The notes beneath the pieces are model-generated. The model was given only the letters and a program-made list of their open reading frames with translations. It was not told the origin of the DNA and did not search any database. The translations under genes were made by a program, and so were the position numbers. From Diploscapter coronatus (Eukaryota; Nematoda; Chromadorea; Rhabditida; Rhabditidae), in NCBI GenBank assembly GCA_964036155.1, contig OZ038423.1, positions 36,409,249-36,473,248 of the forward strand: 64,000 bases of DNA, written 5' to 3'. The first letter of the stretch is position 1. Every line of letters begins with the position of its first letter. This document shows positions 58,565 to 64,000 of this stretch, piece after piece.

Positions 58565-59920
58565 ATGAAGCTTCTGGACAACGCGACGCTGGAGAATATC
58601 GTCTCGCAGGTCACGATACGAGCCATCGACTGCATTCTCGATTTGAAGTGAGTCAAGAACTTTTGAATTTTCAATACGATTTGGCGTATATAAAATCTTC
58701 AATTTCTCGCGAAAATTGATTTTAGAGCTGGAGAAACTGGCAAATAAATAATCTAATGAAAAGCTAAACACTCGTTTCAAAATCCGATCCGTCAAACTTG
58801 TAAAATTTTGAAATTCCGTTCAAAATCGAAATTTGCAGAGTGGAGATGTACTCGAACAAGATGATCAACCACGACAAGCGCCAGTGGAAGCAGCATTTGA
58901 TAAGCGAAAATGGACAAACTGAAAGACAGGTTGGGGAATTTTCCTGAATCTCAAAAGTTTGAAATAACAATTTTCAGCCGCTGTCGCCTCCCGAGGATTT
59001 TCTGTCGCTAAGTGCCTCGCCGATCATCCACAACACGCGTCTCAGGCACCTGTCGGAGAGAAGCTCCTGTTCGGACAATGATAATTCTGAAGAGGTGGGG
59101 TATTTTGAAAGTTTTTTTCTTGCAAATATATTTTCCCCCTAAAATTTATGATTTATCCTGAAAGATTTTAAATTTGAGGCGATTTATTTTAAAAAAAAAA
59201 TCTGAAATTTTTTCGCTAAATTTTGTTACAAATCGTCCTAGAACCGATAATTTGTTACTTTCTTCCTGTTAATTTGCGAATTTTCGAGAAAAATCAATAT
59301 TTGCAGATAGTCTACGTGGACTCCATTTCCAAGAAGACGCTGTTCGACCTGTCCAGTGTGCTTAACACAGCCTATCCCGACTACGACTTTTCCGATGTCA
59401 AGAGCGTCGCTTTCGCACTCGTTCCTTATGAGGTAATTTTCCGTATTTCCTCGAATTTATTTTCACGAAAAATTTTCAGGACGTGGTCCGTCTCGTGGAC
59501 GCCAAATTTACAACGTTCGTGGACGGCTATGGATCGATTAAGGACCAGCTGTGGAGTACGGTCGAGGCAGAGATCAATCCGGCCGAATGCAAGATTTACT
59601 GGTACTTTTTAAGCATTCCTTTAAAAATACGGGACTTTTGTTCCAAATAAAAACCTGTTTCTTCAAAAAACTCGAAATTACGACATTTCTAACCAGAAAA
59701 TCAATCAGTTTTGCAATTTTGTGTTCAAATTTTTCGAAATTGCAGCTACAAGAACAACTACTCATCGGACCCGTTTTCGGAGGGCGGCGTGATTTGGTCG
59801 CTGAATTTCGTGTTCCACAACAAGACGCTCAAGCGTCAGCTGCTGTTCAGCTGCCGTGCCCTGTCCATAAGCGGTCACGACTCGTCGATCGACCAGTGGG
59901 ACAGTGACGACTACTACTGA
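58565..59920 (+). CDS. mafr-1: MAF1, repressor of RNA polymerase III
   Basis: Six exons: 58565-58647, 58839-58929, 58978-59094, 59307-59432, 59480-59601, 59746-59920, 237 residues (human MAF1 256). MAF1 binds Pol III and TFIIIB and shuts down tRNA and 5S synthesis in stress or when TOR is inactive. It starts MKLLDNATLENI, close to human MKLLENSSFEAI. The A region is followed by the Ser-rich linker (SERSSCSDNDNSEE) where TOR/PKA sites lie in other species. The B box has SKKTLFDLSSVLN and PDYDFSDVKS. The C region has LWSTVEAEI, AECKIYCY, SDPFSEGGVIWSLNFVFHNK and KRQLLFSCRALS. It ends in an acidic DQWDSDDYY. The match is strong along the whole length. Confidence 0.96.
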
Positions 59921-61324
59921 ATTCCCCTACTCTAATTAGCAGCAAGTGTGCGGAGTCTAGAGCTTTAGATTTGACAAGTACTTACAAGTGAAAAGGATTG
60001 AAATTTGATAATTCTGAAAATACGCTAATTTGAAAACTGAAAAAGTTATCGATATTTTATAAATGGAGCGGATTTTAAAATGATTAAATTTCAATCTTTT
60101 TCAATATACATGCAGTCGTGTTGACCAAGACCCTCCGAAAAATACATATAAAACCAAGGTATGTGGTACACGCATGCGTCCTATTTTTACGCGTACATGA
60201 GCAAAGAAGGGTAGAGGAAAATACGACTGTAGTTACGCATTTATATCGAGTAGTGTTCCTAGGTGAAAATTCGTCAAAAAATCCTCAAAAAGATGTCACT
60301 TTTATCTTGCTTTTCCTATAAATAGTACATGTAATTATAGCCTCGGTTGAAAATGTATATGTATCTTCAATTGATTTGATCCTTTCCCTAGTATCGATAA
60401 GTGTTTTCTTACAAATCGACCTCTTTGAATAGGTGAGACCCAGCTTTTAGCTCGTTTTCTCTAATAGAAGACCCCTTACAAAAATACAAGTCTTGGGCTT
60501 TTATTAGATAAGATACGGTTTTATAGCTTTTCTCGTGACTAATTATAATTACTTCTGACCTTATTTAGTATCTAGACACGATGTGAGTGTATCATTTGGG
60601 TTGAACTCTGCTAGTTATTCCTTGATTTTCTGGGCACAAAATTTCGACTATCTTGTTGACAAGCAACCTATTTTTCAGTGAAAATTTTCTTCAAATTCAC
60701 TTCTTCTAACCATTTGGCAGGACCAATGTTCTATTCAAATTTTTGCACCAATATTGTCAATCAAATTTTTAATGTGCAAAAATTTGACAGGACTCTTTTC
60801 ATTCTTATCGAATATGTGTGCATTTCTTTTCAGCTAGTTTTGATTACTATTTTTCTATTTATAGGTCCAGGGCTTCTATTTTATTCCTTTATCCAGGTTA
60901 CCTCGAACTTGTATATACTCTTTTTACCCACCTAGGCAATATAATTACTACTTCCTGTATATAGTTGATTAGATTTGTGTACAAAATCGGGTTCGTCTTA
61001 TTCACCCTCATATTCCTGTATTATTCATCCTCTTTTCTAGAAATAGCAAAAAAGAGGGTAAATAATGTGAGAAAGTGAGGATTAAAATAGCGTAAATGAT
61101 AAGATGATCCAAAAATATCGTGTCGAATTTTTCATTGCAAAATTGTGTGCAGGCAACTCCGAGCGAGTTTTGTGTCCCTATTTAAAATTTTTTACACTAT
61201 CCATTATTACGGTTCAGTAAAATATAAATGATTCTCAAAAATTGTACTTTATTTTGAAAAATCAATATTAGTTTAATGTCTGCGCTTGCGTTTATCTAAC
61301 TTTTCCATGCATTTTTGAAAATCT
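59921..61324. other. AT-rich intergenic stretch
   Basis: No gene supported. A hydrophobic 85-codon frame at 60678-60935 has neither splice context nor recognisable motifs and is probably chance. Confidence 0.5.
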
Positions 61325-61334
61325 TGATTTTCAG
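61325..61334 (+). promoter_or_regulatory. Probable trans-splice acceptor of the archease gene
   Basis: TGATTTTCAG ends at 61334, only four bases (GAAA) before the ATG at 61339. Confidence 0.6.
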
Positions 61335-61338
61335 GAAA

Positions 61339-62702
61339 ATGAGTAGAGACGGCGAGGTCGAGGCCGGCGACTCGAATTCGGTGACGAATGACAGGAAAAG
61401 AGGTTCGGGTGACGATTCGGAGAACGAACATTCTGAGCCAACCAGCAAGAAGAAGTTCAAAATCAACGTAAGTCTGGAAAAGTCTAATCTAAAAAATGAT
61501 TGATAAAAATATAAACTAATGAATTTTCCAAGAAGCATTTTTTGCTTGCAAAGCTCATGTAGATTTGAGAAGAAATGTTTCTGCTAAAAAGCAGAATAAA
61601 CTTTAAAAAAAAACTAGTACTTTTCCAGGACAACGACATCAGCACCTCGCTCGTGACGTCGAAGGAAGAAATCGAGCGACGTCGATTCGAATACCTCGAC
61701 CATCCGGCTGACATTCAGATTCATTCCTGGGGCAAGGATTTTGGAGAGGTAGACTATTTTATCTTTTTCGGACTTCCTATATTTATCAACAGATATGGAA
61801 GTTAGGGAATGGTAGGAATTATAGAGAAATGAAAAATAGCGTTGGCAAATACAAGAAGCCTTTTTTCGAAGTAAAAATTCAATTTAAAATCGTACTGATA
61901 AAAAATTTTCAAAACCCAATTCCGAAAACTGATACTGATGATCAGTCTGTCAAAAACTAGGTTAAAATTTCTCATGATTTTTTTTCAATTTGTACCTTTC
62001 AGGCGGTTGCCGCTGCAATCACAGCGATGTACGGCTATATGACGAATCTGTCGTCCGTGGATTCCGCCTACGAGATTTTCTTCGAGGCCAAAGGTCGCGA
62101 CAAGGAGACACTGCTCTACGCGATGATGCACGAGGCCTTGGCCAATTTCCAGGCAGAACCATTCTTCATCGGAAATAAAGTCGAGGTTTCCCTCTTTTTT
62201 CGAGTTTTTCGAGAAAAGTTGAGCATTCAGATGATTTCAATAGAGGAGGACGAGACAGACGGTTTCACAGCGACATTCAAAGCGTCCGGAGAGTCGTTCG
62301 ATCTCGATAAACATCCACAGGTAAAAATACCAAGAAAAGTTATTATAATTCAGAAGTTGAATGTTGAAGCTAAAACGATGTTAAACAATGTCTGGATTCT
62401 AACCTTGAAGATAAACATTGAAATAGAAATTGAAGAAGCGAAATAGTGAGTCGCGTCGAAGGGAAACGAGACAAATAGCGCAACTTTTGAATATCGACAC
62501 GTTCTCTCAATCAATAATAATAGAAATAGCTTCAGAGTTGAGTTTAAAGTTAACTTAACCTAGAGGTTAAATTCTGAAGATGTAATGATTTGGAATCGAC
62601 TTTCAGGAAGCAGACATCAAAGCGATCACGTACTCGAACATGCAGATCCTTGAAAAACCTGACGAGTCCAAGTGTGATATCTACGTCATTGTAGATATTT
62701 AA
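61339..62702 (+). CDS. Archease, tRNA-splicing ligase cofactor
   Basis: Five exons: 61339-61467, 61629-61748, 62003-62185, 62231-62320, 62607-62702, 205 residues; all introns are phase 0. Archease speeds guanylylation and turnover of the RtcB tRNA ligase, used in tRNA exon joining and in XBP1 splicing. The fold begins at about residue 60 with FEYLDHPADIQIHSWG (human KYEYLDHTADVQLHAWG), then AAITAMYGYMT, ALANFQAEPFFIGNKVE, DLDKHPQ, AITYSNMQI and the conserved C-terminal YVIVDI, whose Asp helps bind metal. A nematode-type N-terminal extension of about 55 residues is Ser/Asp-rich with a basic KKKFKIN motif, perhaps for nuclear import. The exon 3 end was taken at GAG|GTTTCC (62185) because it keeps the domain continuous. 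Confidence 0.95.
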
Positions 62703-62713
62703 TCTGACCGGAT

Positions 62714-62719
62714 AATAAA
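62714..62719 (+). terminator. Poly(A) signal of the archease gene
   Basis: AATAAA 12 bases after the stop. Confidence 0.5.
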
Positions 62720-63293
62720 TTTACGGTTGTTTTTCTCGACTTTTCCCAGTGATCAAATCAAACCCCTCACTCAATCTCAACTTATTTCTTGGAAGGTTCC
62801 GAAGTTTTGCAAATTTAACAACTGATCGAAATTGGAAATTAGTCTCAAATTCGGAATTTCGCCTACTTCTGAAGATGAAAAACGGAACTTTTCCAAGAAG
62901 TATTTTCAGCTGCCTCCTTTTCTTTCCTTAAAATTCTTTATTTTCGAAACAAGTCGCTAGAAATCTATTTAATTAAATTTATTGATTTCTATTTGTTCAA
63001 AATTTTGTTGTTATGTGAAAAATAAATTTTATGATTATTCAGTCCAAAACCGGCTTCGCGTAATTTGACATTGGCCTTGTAAAGAAATTGGGGGAGATAT
63101 GAACAGCTAATAAATTGATAAAGAAAGGGAAAGGATGAGGAGATAAATGATGAGGGCAAAAACAGCCTGATCAAACCGGAATTGCGCAATCAATTCAGAT
63201 GATGGCGGTCAAGGGAAAAGACATAGAATTAATGAAATCTGGGCTAGCGACCTCTAGGTCTGAAAGCTGTAGACAGGGTCAGGAATTCCAAAT
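62720..63293. other. Intergenic, short
   Basis: Nothing supported other than the 3' flank of the archease gene and the presumed promoter of the ZP gene. Confidence 0.5.
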
Positions 63294-64000
63294 ATGCCAG
63301 ATATGATGGTATATTATCGAGTAATCTGCCTACTCATATGTCTATTCGCAAACAGCCTCTCCATTCCAGTCCCCAACGGACAACTTGGTAAAGTTATCGA
63401 TCCATTCATTGACTAACTCCTAGAATTTTTAACGATATGGAATGAAAACACGTGAACGACACGCTATTGGGAAGAAAAAGAGATCTTCATGTTTTTCTTC
63501 TAATTTTTTCAAAGACCACACCTCGGAATGGTCAAATATTTAGGTTCTGCCGAAGTCGAATGCAGCGAGAACACGATCGAAATTGTCTTCATTACAGAAG
63601 ATGTATTCCAAGGTAAGAAAAACTACAGCAGTCTATGAAAACAAGACGATAACTGAAGCTGACCTTCAACCATGTGCAATGCAAAAATCTAAACCTAGCC
63701 TGATTTTCTAAATTCCCAACTCTAAATTCTAGGAAGAATCTACGCTATCGGCCACGCAAATGACAGTCGATGTGTGTCTCGAGACATTGGCAAGAGAACG
63801 ACCTCTATCATAATCAACAAGAGCGAATGCGGAGTGGAAATTCGGAGGACCGTAGGATAAACTAAAAGTTCTGACCTAAATCTAAATCCAGACAAATCCA
63901 TCGATGATTATTGCATCCGTCAAAATAATGCTGTCCTTCCATCGAGATTTCGTGACCAAAGTTGACAGGGTAGGACTCTTCAGCTCAAAAAATTACCAAG
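63294..64000 (+). CDS. ZP-domain cuticlin-like protein, 5' part (cut by window edge)
   Basis: Four exons seen: 63294-63387, 63544-63612, 63733-63851, 63892-63969; a GTAGGA donor shows it continues past the edge. The protein has a signal peptide (YYRVICLLICLFANSLS) and then the start of a ZP domain: VECSENTIEIVFITEDVFQG, RIYAIGHANDSRCV, the ECGVEI cysteine strand and MLSFHRDFVTKVDR. The Cys spacing and FHxxFVTKxDR are typical of nematode cuticlins, which are extracellular matrix proteins cleaved and polymerised in cuticle ridges (family knowledge). The C-terminal half of the ZP domain, furin site and membrane anchor should lie beyond 64000. Confidence 0.85.

Overview
The window is nuclear DNA from a nematode, most likely a rhabditid-type worm. 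The genes have many short introns. Acceptors are mostly TTTCAG. Several genes have an acceptor a few bases before the ATG, as expected for spliced-leader trans-splicing. The best protein matches are to worm gene families (SQV-5, KLP-7, VHA-10, TRPP-8, MAFR-1, a cuticlin-like ZP protein). I do not name a species; the exon models were built by hand from splice signals, reading frame and family knowledge, with no database search.

Layout. Left part (1-25.9 kb, + strand): an unrecognised gene tail (1517-2511), an ANP32 leucine-rich nuclear phosphoprotein (5421-7378), a chondroitin synthase (sqv-5, 9608-14556), and a long gene for a secreted, probably GPI-anchored three-finger protein (18070-25870). 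The middle (about 26-38 kb) is a strikingly AT-rich, gene-poor island. It holds a divergent serpentine chemoreceptor-like gene on the minus strand (27874-29500) and a tandem pair of Hsp70 nucleotide-binding domains with no substrate-binding domain (32137-36007). It also has several hairpin repeats and an orphan open frame. Right part: three housekeeping genes on the minus strand, kinesin-13 (klp-7, 37964-42809), V-ATPase subunit G (vha-10, 45653-46453) and TRAPP III subunit 8 (trpp-8, 46956-53604). These are followed by + strand genes: a four-pass membrane protein (55207-56898), MAF1 (58565-59920), archease (61339-62702), and the 5' half of a ZP-domain cuticlin-like gene cut by the window edge (63294-64000).

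The flanking genes are ordinary cellular functions (chondroitin synthesis, spindle microtubule depolymerisation, vacuolar acidification, vesicle tethering, Pol III repression, tRNA ligation). The unusual part is the AT-rich island. Its two Hsp70 ATPase domains have identical intron positions and phases, and splice signals between them would join the two in frame into one double-ATPase protein. Other points of interest are a GC-AG intron in trpp-8, repeated use of AAG 3' splice sites, and a family of small palindromic elements starting GGGCCCGTTCA.
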